Shown piece by piece: positions 37,022-48,295 of a stretch of DNA of 64,000 bases. The first letter of the stretch is position 1. Each line of letters starts with the position of its first letter. The DNA lies in assembly GCA_963575745.1 (NCBI GenBank), contig CAUYUJ010018540.1, forward strand, positions 137,733 through 201,732, in the 5' to 3' direction. The notes below the pieces were generated by a model. That model was not told the origin of the DNA. It did not search any database and saw nothing but the letters and a program-made list of their open reading frames with translations. A program made the position numbers and the translations under genes. The stretch comes from Prorocentrum cordatum. Lineage: Eukaryota > Sar > Dinophyceae > Prorocentrales > Prorocentraceae.

Positions 37022-38674
37022 TCACATAGCCCGCATGAATGACAGCCATGGTGTAGCCGTAAACGTGCTGTATTCGTAGTTGGCGTTGCCTCCGACTGAT
37101 CCACTAGTGTCGTTGATCCAACTCTTGACGTCGGCGGACGCAGAGCGGGCAATTTCTCGAATAGTGGATTCGTCGGGTACGCGGAGATCAAAATCTGCAC
37201 TGTGATCAGCGCGCCGTTGATGTACGTATATATATCCGTCATCAGGATCACGAGGGCGACCAGTTTGAGCGTGGTACGTGAAGCCCACGCGGTCGTCGTC
37301 CTTGGCGTTCGGGTCGTACTCAGCGTCGCAGCCGATGGGCCAGCCGATGGGGTGGAGCTGCTGTCTCTGATCCATCTCGTGGATGGGGGTATCGGGATTA
37401 GAACCGATCTCGCTTATTTTCGCCTCGCACGCGGCGAACAGGATGCCTGTAAGCTTTATAGCTCGAGTCGTAAAATTGCTGCGGCATGGACGTATGATTA
37501 ATGTCCTAAACCTCTCTGCGCGTTGTGGAGGCGAGGGAGGATGGCGGGGATGTCTACCGTGCGGGGAACGTGCTCTTGAACGAGGTGTGCGCGGAGCAAT
37601 AGCTGCAGCTGGTGCGCCAATGTGGTACATGCATGCGCATATGCCCTCGTGATTGGCTTGTCCAACGCACCGAAATCCACATTCTGATCCTACCTCGCCC
37701 CATCTTTCTTTTTCTGTAAGTAATATTTTGCATACTTCCGGGCATCCATCCAGTTTTGGAGGTTCCGCAACATGAGGTAAACCGTCGGGCCTCCGAGGCC
37801 CTCGCAGTGGTTTCCAGGGTTTCTTTGGAGGACACTGTACCGGAGCAGCGGGAAAGATGAGCGAGTGTTCCAAGAGATCCCTCCAGAGGTCTGCTTTCTT
37901 CGGCTCGAAATGTCTGGTCATCATATGTGCGATCTGCTCCTTTGTACCTACGTATTTGAGCTCGATATGTTCGAGTTGGCACGTCTCGCATATCCAATCC
38001 AGGTTGATACGATGAGTGCGATGAAGATGACGAAGTGCTGGTGTACGTCCCTTTTGGGCAATTTTGATCACGGCCTGTTTATCCTCGAGGACGATAAGAC
38101 GCACTTTGGGAGAACTAATCTCCTGAGCCGGTTCTGGATCCACGTGCAATACTGTGCCCTCATGAGATATTGTACGTCTCTTTGGAGGCGTAGGTGACTC
38201 CGTATTTAGCGGTAGTTGCCTACGGCTAAGGGAAGATCCCCGTGCGGGGGGCGCCTTGCGAGGCGATGGCTCACGCTTCTTTTTGGCGGCCAACGTCGGA
38301 CACATCGCCGTGTCGGCGTGTCCATGGCAGCTCAGGCATGTATTCTTCTCTTTGCATGTGTTGGCAACTCCCACCACGGCTTCCCAGAAAGAGAGTAGTG
38401 GTAATCCTTCCAGCCGTAGTGCTGAGTCGAGAGCAACGATCTCGGATTCTGTAGATGAATGCGACACAACCATTTGTTTCTTACATACAGCGTTGACCGG
38501 AAAGAACGTATTGGGTCCAACAAGCGCGGAGAAAACGCCGGTAGTGGATTTGGATGATGTAATGCAATCGGCGAACGAGGCGTCAGTGAAGAGCATGATG
38601 GATAACTTGTTTGACGAATCACCTATCCATCCGTGTAAACAATGTGTGCGCGTCGTTTTGATGTAGCATATCAA
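37022..38674 (-). CDS. RNase H segment and C-terminal extension of element 2 pol
   Basis: 550 aa. RNase H motifs are clear: LFTDASFAD (Asp31), STTGVF, SHSSTESEIVALDSALR (Glu near 76), and the KDKQAVIKIAQKG-type block near 195, ending in THRINLDWICE and TKEQIAHMMTRHFEPKKADLW, all typical of copia. Beyond about residue 290 is a Cys/His-poor, Pro-rich extension with a small Cys cluster (CGFRC...CACMYH) and a charged tail. Hairpin 37079 encodes SVGGNAN near the end. The start ATG is arbitrary because RT should read in from upstream. Confidence 0.85.
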   Translation of the reverse strand: MICYIKTTRTHCLHGWIGDSSNKLSIMLFTDASFADCITSSKSTTGVFSALVGPNTFFPVNAVCKKQMVVSHSSTESEIVALDSALRLEGLPLLSFWEAVVGVANTCKEKNTCLSCHGHADTAMCPTLAAKKKREPSPRKAPPARGSSLSRRQLPLNTESPTPPKRRTISHEGTVLHVDPEPAQEISSPKVRLIVLEDKQAVIKIAQKGRTPALRHLHRTHRINLDWICETCQLEHIELKYVGTKEQIAHMMTRHFEPKKADLWRDLLEHSLIFPAAPVQCPPKKPWKPLRGPRRPDGLPHVAEPPKLDGCPEVCKILLTEKERWGEVGSECGFRCVGQANHEGICACMYHIGAPAAAIAPRTPRSRARSPHGRHPRHPPSPPQRAERFRTLIIRPCRSNFTTRAIKLTGILFAACEAKISEIGSNPDTPIHEMDQRQQLHPIGWPIGCDAEYDPNAKDDDRVGFTYHAQTGRPRDPDDGYIYVHQRRADHSADFDLRVPDESTIREIARSASADVKSWINDTSGSVGGNANYEYSTFTATPWLSFMRAM

Positions 38675-38773
38675 CCGATGTAGACGTTTATCACACGTGG
38701 TGTTTCATTTGGTAATTTCTCTGGCCAGCATACATACTGGATGTAGAAGATCGAAACGACAGCAACGTGCCAG

Positions 38774-39304
38774 CTATAGGATCTTCATCAGTACACTCGC
38801 CGCGTCCTGGCCAAGGATGCCCTCGTCGGAATAATCGGAATCGGTGAAGGAGGTGTCCTCGATGCCAGGAGTTTCGGCGTCAGGTAGGTCATCGTATGTG
38901 ACTGGTATGGGATCTGTCGTGGTAGATGTCGTGTCGACCGATTTTGCTGGGCTGGATGATCGTGGCCGTGCATTGAGCACACTAGTAGGTCTGGCGACCG
39001 ACCCGGAGGATGCAGGCGATTTGGATCGCGAGGTCCTCGGCGAGTCGGATCGTTTCCGACGTGACCCTGGTCCCTGGGCGCGCTTGGAAGCGCATTCCAA
39101 GTGCCGCTCAATGCACTGATCGGTAAAACCAAGCATATCATGTCGAATTCCACGAACTTGTTTGGCCGCATTGTAATCTTTCTCATTGTGTACGGGCAAC
39201 ATAGGGCGTATGGTAGACATTCTTTTGTCGAAGATAGTCTGCGGTACCTCGTATGCCTGTTGTCCACAACCGCGATATTGTGAGTATGGAGTAGGTGGAT
39301 CCAA
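38774..39304 (-). pseudogene. RT connection segment of element 2
   Basis: Continuation of RT after HVDD, in a different frame from 39306-39977. YRGCGQQAYE and VRGIRHDMLGFTDQCIERHL correspond to the YLGC and DM..F...CVE.Y segment found in this copia lineage. Thereafter Ser/Pro/Arg-rich sequence up to RNase H. The frame changes around 39306 and 38720 break pol. Confidence 0.7.
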
Positions 39305-39305
39305 G

Positions 39306-39977
39306 TCAATACCGCTTTTGCGGATATAATCCCAGCCAGCCTGTAGATTGTGAGCTGGGCCGGCTAATTAAGTCGTCCACATGTACTGAAAGTCTCAGTC
39401 CCAGTTTGTTGTGTCTCCACTCACATTCCCATCCTGAAATAGGCTCGAAACCAACGCTTTCTAAGCATGTACGACATTTTCGTTCCCAAAAGACACCTGC
39501 GAGAGGGTGTCCGTATAGTGCCATTCGCAACCGGCACACTGGATTCTTGTATTTTGACCAGGATGTCGGTTGTCGCCATTTAGGTATGGTAATCCAAGTA
39601 TCAACTGGATCGATTCGTCCGTCGCCGTATAATAATGCCTGCGTGTAGGCTCCAGGTGCATCACTTTGTTCTCCCGCATATTGTGGCAATAATGCAGTAG
39701 CATCGCAAAGTTTGGAAGCCTCAATATGCGAAGCGCTGGAAGCGGCGTCGGCGAATATGGCGGCCAGACCTGTTTCATCTTTGCCTGTATTGCCCTGAAC
39801 CACCACTCTGCCCTTGAATTTACGTAGATCAGGTGGAAGTTCCTCGTGTTTGACTGAAGATAGCTCCAATATGTTGAAGAAATGAACTTTCGTCCCAGTG
39901 CGACTAGCTTGTGACTCAATATCAGCTTTTTCTGCAACAGTCTCCAACATCCACGTCTGTTTCTTCTCCAATCTCAC
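39306..39977 (-). pseudogene. RT core segment of element 2
   Basis: LRKFKGRVVVQGN (51-63), the catalytic Asp in SDAPGAYTQALL (D106), LRMALYGHPLAGVFWE (150-165) and the active-site HVDDLI (199-204) are all in order. Leading ORF parts are split off upstream by frame changes, and the end shifts frame into 39304. Confidence 0.8.
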
Positions 39978-40029
39978 GTATTCTTTTCGCAGGGCTTCTT
40001 GTGCACGTGGTTATGCGGCAACTTCTTTC

Positions 40030-41008
40030 TTACTCAGGCTCCTGGTAACTAGGGCCGGGCGTGACGGGTATTTTGTCTCTGTGTGCCGGTGTGTAGGTGG
40101 TCTCACGTGGCATAGTTGGTATTGCTACCGACTGGGTGAACTGGCGTATGAGCGGGTTCATGGTCCCAAAGTCGGTTCCTTCACTATCCACAAGTACCAA
40201 AGCACGTTCTTCTCCAGCGTCCTGTTGTGGTGTTTGGCGGTAGTACAGTACCGTAGTAATGTCACGTGGCCCACCAGGTAGTTTGGCATACAGTATTTCT
40301 TTGTTCGTCACGCCTTTGACGTTTTCGTCGCGGATGACGGCGCCATTGTCAGTGTCGTATGTAATCCTGCGTTCCACAGTATTCCATGTTGGTCCGCTGG
40401 ATGCAGTGGCACGGAAATTGTTGACCTGTTTGTCCTGTCTTGTCCACACTCGTAGTGCAGCTCGGCCACGAATCTCACGAGCTCGTTTAACGTCGTCGGC
40501 GTAGTCGATTTCCTTCTTTTGTTGTCCACGAGATAGGGTTTTCCAATGCTCGGGAAGAATGTGATCAGAACGTGTAGTAGTCTATATACGTGTCTCGCGG
40601 CCGCGGACCACCATTTTGCCGTCTGGCGTAATTTTTGGAAGCTCATAGAATCGAACCGTGCCTGTCCACGGCTCGCTTAACTCCCTGTGGTCGTTGGCGC
40701 TGACACCATCCCAAACATCGCGAAAGGCACTTTCTCCTTCAAAAGTAGAAGTCGTCTTGAAATCTCGTGTCACGTCGAGTTGATCAACAGGTAATGTTCA
40801 TGACGTCGTCCGTCGGGATGAACAATTTCTTGCGTGGAGTACGAATATGTCTGATGACGCAATATCCGCGCTGTTCCCAGCAGTCGGGCTCCGGCGCTGG
40901 TGCAGCAACCTCAGAGGCCGATGCGTGGATAACATCGGCGTTGTCTTCCGTTGTCGTCATCCCATTCTTTAGGGTAGGAAAGTGGAGAATCGGGCATTGG
41001 TTTATCAC
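40030..41008 (-). pseudogene. IN-RT linker fragments of element 2
   Basis: Three consecutive open pieces in different frames: 41008-40784 (CWEQRGYCVIRHIRTPRKKLF), 40773-40582 (PKITPDGKMVVRGRE) and 40449-40030 (VERRITYDTDNGAVIRDENV). They occupy the position between integrase and RT and are best read as one broken polyprotein segment. Hairpin 40114 (SVAIPT) is in the last. Confidence 0.5.
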
Positions 41009-41780
41009 CCAAGGGGCGAGAAGTGGATGCCTTGACCTCGTCGTGTGCCTCAGGGCTATGATGTCGTAGAGTACCTTCTTTCACCGGGTAGGTGAACTTG
41101 CCATCAGGGATGATGATGTCTTTGACTCTGTGCACGTGACACAATTCACCATCAGGAGTCTTGGCGTATTTAGCCGTGTCCCAGACGAGGTAGTCACCTG
41201 ACCATCGTCCACCAGAGTGTAGATGGTAACCCATGAATAACCCTTCTCGAGTATTTTCTTTAAACTTCGCAGTCTCGTTGTTAATCTCGGGGTTGAGGCA
41301 TTTCCAGAAGATCCGAGCACCGAATGGCATGCAGTGCCCGGGAAAGCTTTCACCAAATCGTATTTCATGAGCTGTCTTATCGGCATGCTCCTCATTGAGG
41401 GCAGCCACGCCCGTGGATGTATGCACAACATTGTGTCCACAGCAAAAGGCTTGCATGGCCTCTTTCCACCATTCGTGTCCCAGACCAGACATATGTAACA
41501 CAGCTCTCGTACCGAGAATGACAATCTTGACGATGCGCTCGATCAATCCATTCGTTTGCGGACGATGCGGCGTACTCGTGTCGTGTCTCCATCCCAGTTG
41601 GCGGCAAGCCTTCTGAAGTTCTCCAGAGTTGTCTGTATAGATATGCTTCACCTCATCGTTCGCGGCGATGAACTGTTGAAAGGATGCCTTTGTGGTAGCT
41701 GCGTCTTTGTGCAGTGCTGGGTAGGCCATGAAGATGCCGGACAACGAGTGCATACTTGTCCCCGCGCTTGTCTGCGGCAT
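40911..41780 (-). pseudogene. Integrase core segment of element 2
   Basis: 289 aa with HIYTDNSGEL (D50) and PQTNGLIERIV (E81), the second and third acidic residues of the D,D,E core, followed by the copia-type FGARIFW...FKENTREGLFMGYHLHSGG block. The first Asp (TADHIVL) and the HHCC zinc site are in the other frame at the end of the gag-PR ORF, so integrase is split by a one-base frame change near 41740. Confidence 0.8.
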
Positions 41781-44700
41781 CGTCTTTGGCCAGGACGATA
41801 TGGTCGGCAGTTAAAGCCTCACCAAACTTCTTCGGGACAAAAGCCTCGTAGGCGTTATCCTCGTCGGTGGGATCTGCCGGTGGATGTGGTTTGCGCTGTC
41901 GTCGACACGGGGCATTCTGCGCCATCGTGCGAGAACAAATCTCACAGTAAGGGTGTTTTAGGCTGTGGGTCATGTAATGCATCGGGTCAATCGGTTTCTT
42001 CTGTCTGTTTGGAAAAACGCGATCATTGTCGTGATGCATTCGTGTGAGCGTCTCTGTCGGTATGTGGTTATCTGCTTGAGCTATATCTGCTAGCCCCCCG
42101 CATTTGGAAGGAGAACACTGCGTCTGAGACGTAGGCGAGTCGGTGGGTGTGTCCACATTAGGCTCGTCCTTGTTTGTGTCGGGAGGTTCTTCGACTGTGG
42201 TGGTCCGTGCTCCTCCTCCCTCACCGACATGTGGTCTCTTGGGGCAGGTCCCTATGTGGGGCCGTAGCTCATCTGCAGTTGTTGACTGCTCTGTAGTTTT
42301 GCAGCACCAACAAATGTCGTTGCAGCGGGCGGATGAACGCTTGCGCTGACGACGTCGGGGTGCTGACGAAGTGCATAGACGTGGTGGTGGTATCAATGTC
42401 AGGTCGTCGAGTCGTAACTCTGGAACTCTATTGTTGACTAGAATATTATACCATTGGCCCCCCGGATCCTGAAGCAAGTAGCCCAGCTCAGGATCCCAAA
42501 GCTGCCGAAAGCCATCAACCTCGATCAATTTCCCAACTGATAGTAGAGATGGACAGTCTGGCAAGGCAAGGGCTGAACTGTGTAAGCCAACCTCGGGTAG
42601 CCGTATGTCGTAGTGCTCGTTGACAGTACGATCACCATTGGCGGTTTCCAGAATATGCTCTTCGCGAATAGATATGCGATCCGATTCGGTCTGCGTCAGT
42701 TCGTGTTTTCCCTGAATATGATGAGCAGAGCCACTGTCGAGAACCCAAGATCGTGTCAATGCAGCGGTCGAGCGTGGTGGGTCGACTTGCATCGTCGTTG
42801 TCTTCGTCTGGGCTGTATTTGATGACTGCTTAACAGTGTCGTCATATTTTCGGATCGCAGTTGGTGTGGCCACCGACTCTTTATTGTGTCGGTAGTCATA
42901 TAGGTCGTCGTACCATAGCTGTGCCTCTTTTTGACATTCTCGTAGGGCGTCCGCACTTTGATCCCACCATCGTTGTGGTAACGGGTCTGGTACATTGACG
43001 ATGTCACCCTCATTCGGGATCTCCTTCCATTTGTCCAATCTGGCCCTGCCGGATACAGTATGTAAGTAGTATTCCACGTTACGTGTGTCGAAGCGTATCC
43101 GACGGCGTGTTTTGGTAGATGTCGTAGTGACTTTAGTATTGGCCATGAGGGTCTTGTCACGGATGACGTAACTGCGGTCGGAACGGCGTGAACGTCGATA
43201 GTTGGCAGGAGAACGTGCTCTGGCGTGGGGAGAGCCACGGGACGAACCATGGCTCGGGGAACGTCTGCCACGTCCTTTGTCACTACCATCTGATCTATCA
43301 CGGCCGCGTGGACTACCGCGTCCGCCGCCACGATTGTCTCGTCCTCGGGATGTAGATCTCGAAGATCTGTCGTATCGACTTCTCGATTGACTGCGAGAGT
43401 CTGGGGACCTCCTGGATGTTGAACGAGATCGGTCGTATTGGCGTCGGTTGTCACGTCCATGGCGTGAGTCGCTTGCGTAGCGGAACCCCCCGCGTTGTGA
43501 AGAACGCTGGCTTCCTGATCCGCGGGATGGTGATCGGCCGCGGCTATCCTGACTGGAGGTCCGTGGTCGACTCGGGCTTCGCTCGGGAGTCTTCGCACCA
43601 GGTGTAAGATGAGCGTATTTGCATTCGTCGCCTCTTGGGCACTTATTCTGTGCGAAATCTTTACACTGTGCGACGTGTGGAAAGTTGCATGTGTCGCCTC
43701 TGGTACATGTGTTGCGCTTGGCGAACTCGAAGCAAAATGGTTTCGATGCTGGCTTCTTGTGATTCGCAGGAGTTGACACGCTGCGGCGGGAGTTGCCACC
43801 AGCTGTCGATGCTCTGGGAGATTTGTTGTTCTTCCAATCCCTGGAATGTGTATGCAAAGCCTTGCACCGTTCACCATTGCGGCAATTGTCTTTCTTCCAG
43901 GCAGCGCACGCATTGACTTGAGAACGTGTCTCATGTTCGTACCGTAACTTATTTTGATTATTCTCCAATTGTTTGAGCTCCAGTATGTCCAGGACGCGCT
44001 GTCGGAGCCAATCATAGGTGCGATTCGGGTCGCTGATCTTCATGCGCTGGTACTCGTACATGTCTTGTTTCATCCAGGCATGTCTCCGAATCTGTGTACG
44101 AAACAGAGATTCCAAGATCTTTGGACCGGGTGCTTCTCGGCACTCCAAGAGTAAAGCGTCCCAGTCAGTTATAAAACGTTGCAGATCGTCATCTCTCATC
44201 CTCAGTTCTTTAAGGCGCTCGAAGTCGTGCAGGTCGTCATCAACCTCTGTCACTTTGTAGGACTGTAGGATGTGCCAGTAGATCTGGCGTCCTTTGAGCA
44301 TGCGTCCTGCTTTGTGCTCTCTGGTTTCGATGAGCCTGATTTGGTAGCGCAAGTCTGAGGATAAGATGTCGCTCAGAGCGGTAGCGAGTTTGCAATCGAT
44401 GCTCTCAAAGTCTCCACTGTCTTGTAAGTCCTCGAATGTACATTCGGGCTGTTCAGCCACGCATAGGAAGGCATATGCTTTGGATGGTCGCCCTGAGGCG
44501 GCCCCAAAGTTCTTCCGTACCTTTTGCTGCCACTCGAGCAGCTGCGTGATCTTAGGCAAGACAGGGACTCGGACGGTGTCTGACTCCTTGATAGGAGTTG
44601 TAGTATGGACCGAAACCGCAGACAATGGTTGTGAGGGTACACCGTCAGTAGTCGGTTCTGTGCGCACAGGAGACACATGGCGTGTCTGTGCAGAAGCTGC

Positions 44701-45741
44701 CGCGGAGGCTGCTCCTGGTGACGTACGTCGTTGTTGTCCTGCAGAAGCTTGTGGTGCTTCGGCGGACGCTGCCGTCGGCCTGTGCAGGTCGTTTGCAGGT
44801 CGAAGGTGGAGATTGGTGTCGCTGGTGTGGTCGATCAGCTGATTCGTCCAGCTCGTCATGTCTTCGTGTATTTGGGCCACCTTTTGGCGTGTGTACTCAT
44901 CAGTATCCCGAGAACGTTGTGAATACCGATCAAGTCGTTGCTCGTATGCTCGGAGACGGGCGCTTTGTGCCTCCAGCTCGCTTTCCAGACGTGCGAGGTG
45001 CCCCTCAACACGTACCTTCTCAGTATCTCTCTCACGCATAACCTGGGAGAGCTCCAACTGCGCGTGGTCCGCCGCCTTCTCGACCTCCTGCAACCTGTCA
45101 GTGAGGCGGGCGAAATCGTAAACCGTGGGAGGAGAATCCAGCTGGCCAGTCTGGGCTCGTCCGACACGCAACTCTGCCAGGGCGTCCTGTACATCAGGAA
45201 AACGCTGCTCGATGTCAGAGATCCGCTTAGCGAGTGGCTGCACGACAGCGTTGGTCGCATCAAGCCTTTGAGTGATGATTCTCTCAGTACGTTGCAACAT
45301 GTCGATCAGGTTCGACGAGTTAGTGTCTGCTTCGTTGCGAAGCGTCGCCGTAGTGTGGTCTATGTAGGATCGAAGATCATTGATCTGAGACTGAACGTCG
45401 CCAAGGTCGGTGGCCTAGGCTGGTGTCGGTCGGTTGCGGAGCTGGTCGTGGATCTCATCATGTAAGATCCTGACTGCTGAAACGTCTGTGTCGCGTACGA
45501 GCACAAGCTGTTGCTCCATCTGCGCGAGGTAGTTGCGCAGGTTCTCGACCATCGCCGTTCGTTCACCTGAGTGTGACACCTCACGATCAACCTGGTACTG
45601 CAGTTCACCTATGATGCGCCGATCTTCGGCGATCCTGGAATCAATGATCCCGAAGGCGCCGTCCAGATCGTGGCGTATGGCTGCAGTATCGGCGGCGTTC
45701 GTCTGAACGCTCTGCAGTAGTCCAGAGCATTGCCTGGACAC
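41653..45741 (-). pseudogene. Gag-protease ORF of element 2 with internal stop
   Basis: The frame opens at 45741 and is interrupted by one TAG at 45415-45417; the remainder is 1215 codons from 45300. The N-terminus is coiled-coil, then a gag capsid-like helical domain, then three CCCH zinc fingers (CAAWKKDNCRNGERCKALH, CFEFAKRNTCTRGDTCNFPH, CKDFAQNKCPRGDECKYAH, about residues 465-570) and an RS-rich basic region. Protease follows with WVLDSGSAHH near 853. The integrase zinc site includes HHDNDR and HPYCEIC. CCCH fingers instead of a CCHC knuckle are unusual for copia gag. Hairpins 42860 and 43786 are inside. Confidence 0.8.
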
Positions 45742-46512
45742 GAAGGTTTCAACCTGGTCTCTGAGCTCAGCTATTTCACCTGCGGCGAACGTTTCCGCCA
45801 GCTGGTCGTCTGAGATGGAGAGGTGGGGAGCGTCAGCTTCCCTGTGCCCCCTGTCACGGGGAGTGCATGGCCTCTGAGAGGCAGTGCGCGGGCTCGACTA
45901 CTCTCGCCGTATGGGCCCGGGGCCCCACGACGGTTGCGCGCGGACGAGCTGCGACTCGGACCATGTGTGTGGTGTCTCATCCGATGATACCTTGGGGTAC
46001 TGCGTCTGCGGCTGCGCCGCCACTGGTCTACTGAGTTCCTCGAAAGTGGCTACGTGCTCCGCAACAGGAACGGTCGCAGGGCTGGGGGTACCAGCACCTG
46101 AGGTTCATCGGCGGTTAGCGCGAAAGCGCCCTGGAGTATCAGGACCAGTGAGGCTTTCGCCCGACGCAGTTGGGATTGCTCCCGACTGAGGAGGAGATGG
46201 AGGATCGAAGGTAAGCGTGTGGAACTCCTTCCTTCCTGTTCCTACTCCTTCTCCTGTCCCCCCGCGGGCGGCGCCGCGGTGAAGTTCAGCAGCTAGCCGC
46301 GCCTCGGGTCCGTCGGAGCTGGGGGGGGGGGGTACCTGGGACACCAACACAGTCCGCACTAAGGCTCTCCAACTCATCACCGAGCCGTCGCGCCGTCGGA
46401 GAGCTCGCACGCGAGGCCCCGATGGACCCCTTGCGGCGCATGCGCCGCTTGGGTTCCATCGAGGCCGCGTGCGAGGTCGCGACGCGGGGTTCGATGAGCG
46501 GTGAGCTTTAAA
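45742..46512 (-). other. 5' leader of element 2
   Basis: About 770 bases between primer site and the visible gag frame. A G run at 46321-46330 and a C-rich part are present. Short frames occur but none is convincing; the true gag start may lie here, hidden by a frame change. Confidence 0.45.
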
Positions 46513-46525
46513 TGGGCTGATAACC
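46513..46525 (-). promoter_or_regulatory. Primer binding site of element 2, half-tRNA type
   Basis: Sense strand GGTTATCAGCCCA directly follows the LTR end CA. It does not match a tRNA 3' end. It differs at one base from the complement of an initiator tRNA-Met anticodon arm (GGTTATGAGCCCA for anticodon loop CUCAUAA). Drosophila copia is known to prime from a tRNA-Met fragment cut in the anticodon arm, so a similar mechanism is plausible. Confidence 0.6.
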
Positions 46526-46722
46526 TGTGTATGGGGTTGAAGTACAAGGGCACAGAACCCCTGATCCGCTGGTAGAGGGAAGGATGGATAGATGGATGTC
46601 TTTCCCTCCTGCACGATCAAAAGTCTGATCGATCTGTCCCAATGCCTGAGCCCAAACGGCCAGGCGCAGGAGAGGTGAGGATAAGGAGTATATATGAGGG
46701 TATTACACGGGTTCTATTCACA
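46526..46722 (-). repeat. LTR of element 2, 5' copy in RNA sense
   Basis: 197 bases, about 93% identical to 30331-30527 by eye. Confidence 0.9.
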
Positions 46723-46727
46723 TCTCT
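46723..46727. repeat. Target-site duplication of element 2, right copy
   Basis: TCTCT, matching 30326-30330. Confidence 0.85.
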
Positions 46728-46819
46728 CGCCCCTCCTATTCTGCAGCACCCCTCATCCCTCCTCTTGCTTCCCCTCTGCTGCTGCCGAAGCTGCGCGCAT
46801 ATCTGGATGCGTCAGCGCT

Positions 46820-47075
46820 AGTTCAATGCAATGCGCCACCACTGTAAGGTCATCGCAAGGTCAATGCAATGTCAATGCAAGATCAATGCAAGGTCAATGC
46901 AACGTCAACGCAACGTCCATGCAGCGTGAGTGCGAGGTCAAAGCAAGACCAATGAAACGTAGACAAATCACGGCCAATGCGAGCTCAATGTGATAGCAAT
47001 GCAAAGCCAATGCAATGAGAACGTGCCGATGCCAAGTCAATGCAGAGGCAATGCAACGTCAATGCGATGTCAACG
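46820..47075. repeat. 11-bp tandem repeat, GGTCAATGCAA type, second locus
   Basis: About twenty degenerate units, same family as 281-362 and 49310-49396. Confidence 0.8.
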
Positions 47076-47399
47076 CCCCAGGCGGCCCTCTCCTCTCTTG
47101 CACCATTGAAGCCCACGGAGATTGGCGGAAGGAGAATGGTATTCTACATGACCTTCAGGAGTGTAAGAACAGCTAGTATGCTGATCAGGAGTAGAAGGAG
47201 GGGGGGGGCCTAAGGATAAGGAGGTGGATGAGGGGAGCATCAGGAGGAACCGACAGCATAATGCTGATATGATGATCCAATGACGATGTGGCCATCGCGC
47301 AGGGGCGCTCAGCCACGCGTTGCACGTCCGCACCGCCGCACAGGCAACGTGGCATCTGCAACCAGTCATTGATATCTGGGATATATGGAATGGGCGGCG

Positions 47400-48092
47400 C
47401 TGCAGGAATCTCAGAGCGTACAATCTCCGCCGCCATGGCCTTCGGGCGAGCGGGGCTGGTCTTCGCGGCCGTCGGCGCCGCGGGGGTGCACCCCTCGATG
47501 ACGTTCGTCAACGCGGGCTGCTTTGAACTGGAGGGGCCCGCGGCCGAGGTCGACGCATTCGATCCCGCCGCGACTGGATCTGCGCGGGCCTGCTCCCTGT
47601 CGACCCCGCCCTGCGACTCGCTAGCTAGATCCGTTGCCGCGGGCCGTTTGAGCACATCTGCCGCTGGTTTCTTGAAGGCCTTCTTCCTGCCGTGCCCGTG
47701 CTTGCTCTTCCCGGCCTCCAGGGCAGCTCGATCTTCGCCGTTCTTGTACATCTCGGCCAGCTTGATCATGAACTTGGTGCCCTCGTCTTTGCTGTTGTAA
47801 TTTGAAAGGGCGCAAATCTGGCCCAGCTTCTTGTCCTTCGTACTCCAGAGGGTGGGCCACTCCAACTCGTGCTTCTTGGTCCACTTGACCTCCGGCTTGG
47901 CGCCATCCAGCACGCCTGTCCAGACTGGCGCATGCTTCAACTTCCCCGCGGGGGGCCCCACAGCGCCAGCAACGCCAGGAATCTCGATCAGCAAGCCGTC
48001 GGGCCACTCTGCGAAGTGCGAGCCGTCTTTCGCAGTGGCCACGCCGTGCTCCGGCACCACCTCGCATGGCTTCACCCCCCGCGCCGCCTTGG
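47400..48092 (-). CDS. Exon-like block of a probable host gene
   Basis: Open frame beginning near CCTCCAAG at 48092 (AG acceptor-like) with VKPCEVVPEHGVATAKDG, then KWTKKHELEWPTLWSTKDKK and FMIKLAEMYKNGEDRAALEA, then Lys/Pro/Ala-rich KKPAADVLKRPAA, a composition I associate with dinoflagellate proteins. The block is free of repeats. It lies between the exon-like blocks 48296-49029 and 29141-29711 on the same strand. Splice sites are not resolved because dinoflagellate introns use GT, GC or GA donors. Confidence 0.45.
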
Positions 48093-48295
48093 AGGCAGTA
48101 GATCGGACGAAGCGTAGATCGCGAGAGCATATATCGGTATACCGTGCATATATTCGGAGATCGCGAGACCATACATTAAACTGTACACATATCAGTAGGT
48201 CAGATGATCAGTCCCGAGGTTCAGCAGATCGATAGATGGGCTCAGCAGGTCGTTCGATCGGTGGATCGACAGTTCGGTGGTCATTGGAGCCTTTA

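Larger units (their letters stand above)
30840..43803 (-). repeat. Family-2 mini-hairpins dispersed through element 2
   Basis: Plus-strand pattern of two 7-base arms around a 4-base loop. Type a, arms GCAGGTG and CACCAGC with a constant mismatch at the third pair: 30840-30857, 32884-32901, 33654-33671, 34313-34330 (GCAGGGG/CCCCAGC), 35836-35853 (GCGGGTG), 43786-43803 (GCGGGAG). Type b, arms GTTGGTG and CACCGAC: 42860-42877, 40114-40131 (GTTGGTA/TACCGAC), 37079-37096 (GTTGGCG/CTCCGAC), 36489-36506 (GATGGTG/CACCGTC). Loops are TTGC, TTTC, TCTC or TGGC on the plus strand, giving mostly GNRA or GNNA in RNA. A related one is 33761-33774. All share one orientation. Arm changes are often compensated. 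Confidence 0.8.
30331..46722 (-). mobile_element. Element 2: older giant copia-type LTR retrotransposon
   Basis: 16,392 bp, bounded by 197-bp direct LTRs with canonical TG...CA ends on the sense (minus) strand and a 5-bp target duplication. Sense order: gag with CCCH zinc fingers, protease (both 45741-41653), integrase (about 41990-40911), linker fragments, RT (39977-38774), RNase H (38674-37022), then about 6 kb of extra ORFs including an ADP-ribosyltransferase-like one. The LTRs differ at about 14 of 197 positions and pol has a nonsense codon and several frame changes, so this copy is old and probably dead. It has its own hairpin family. Confidence 0.92.
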
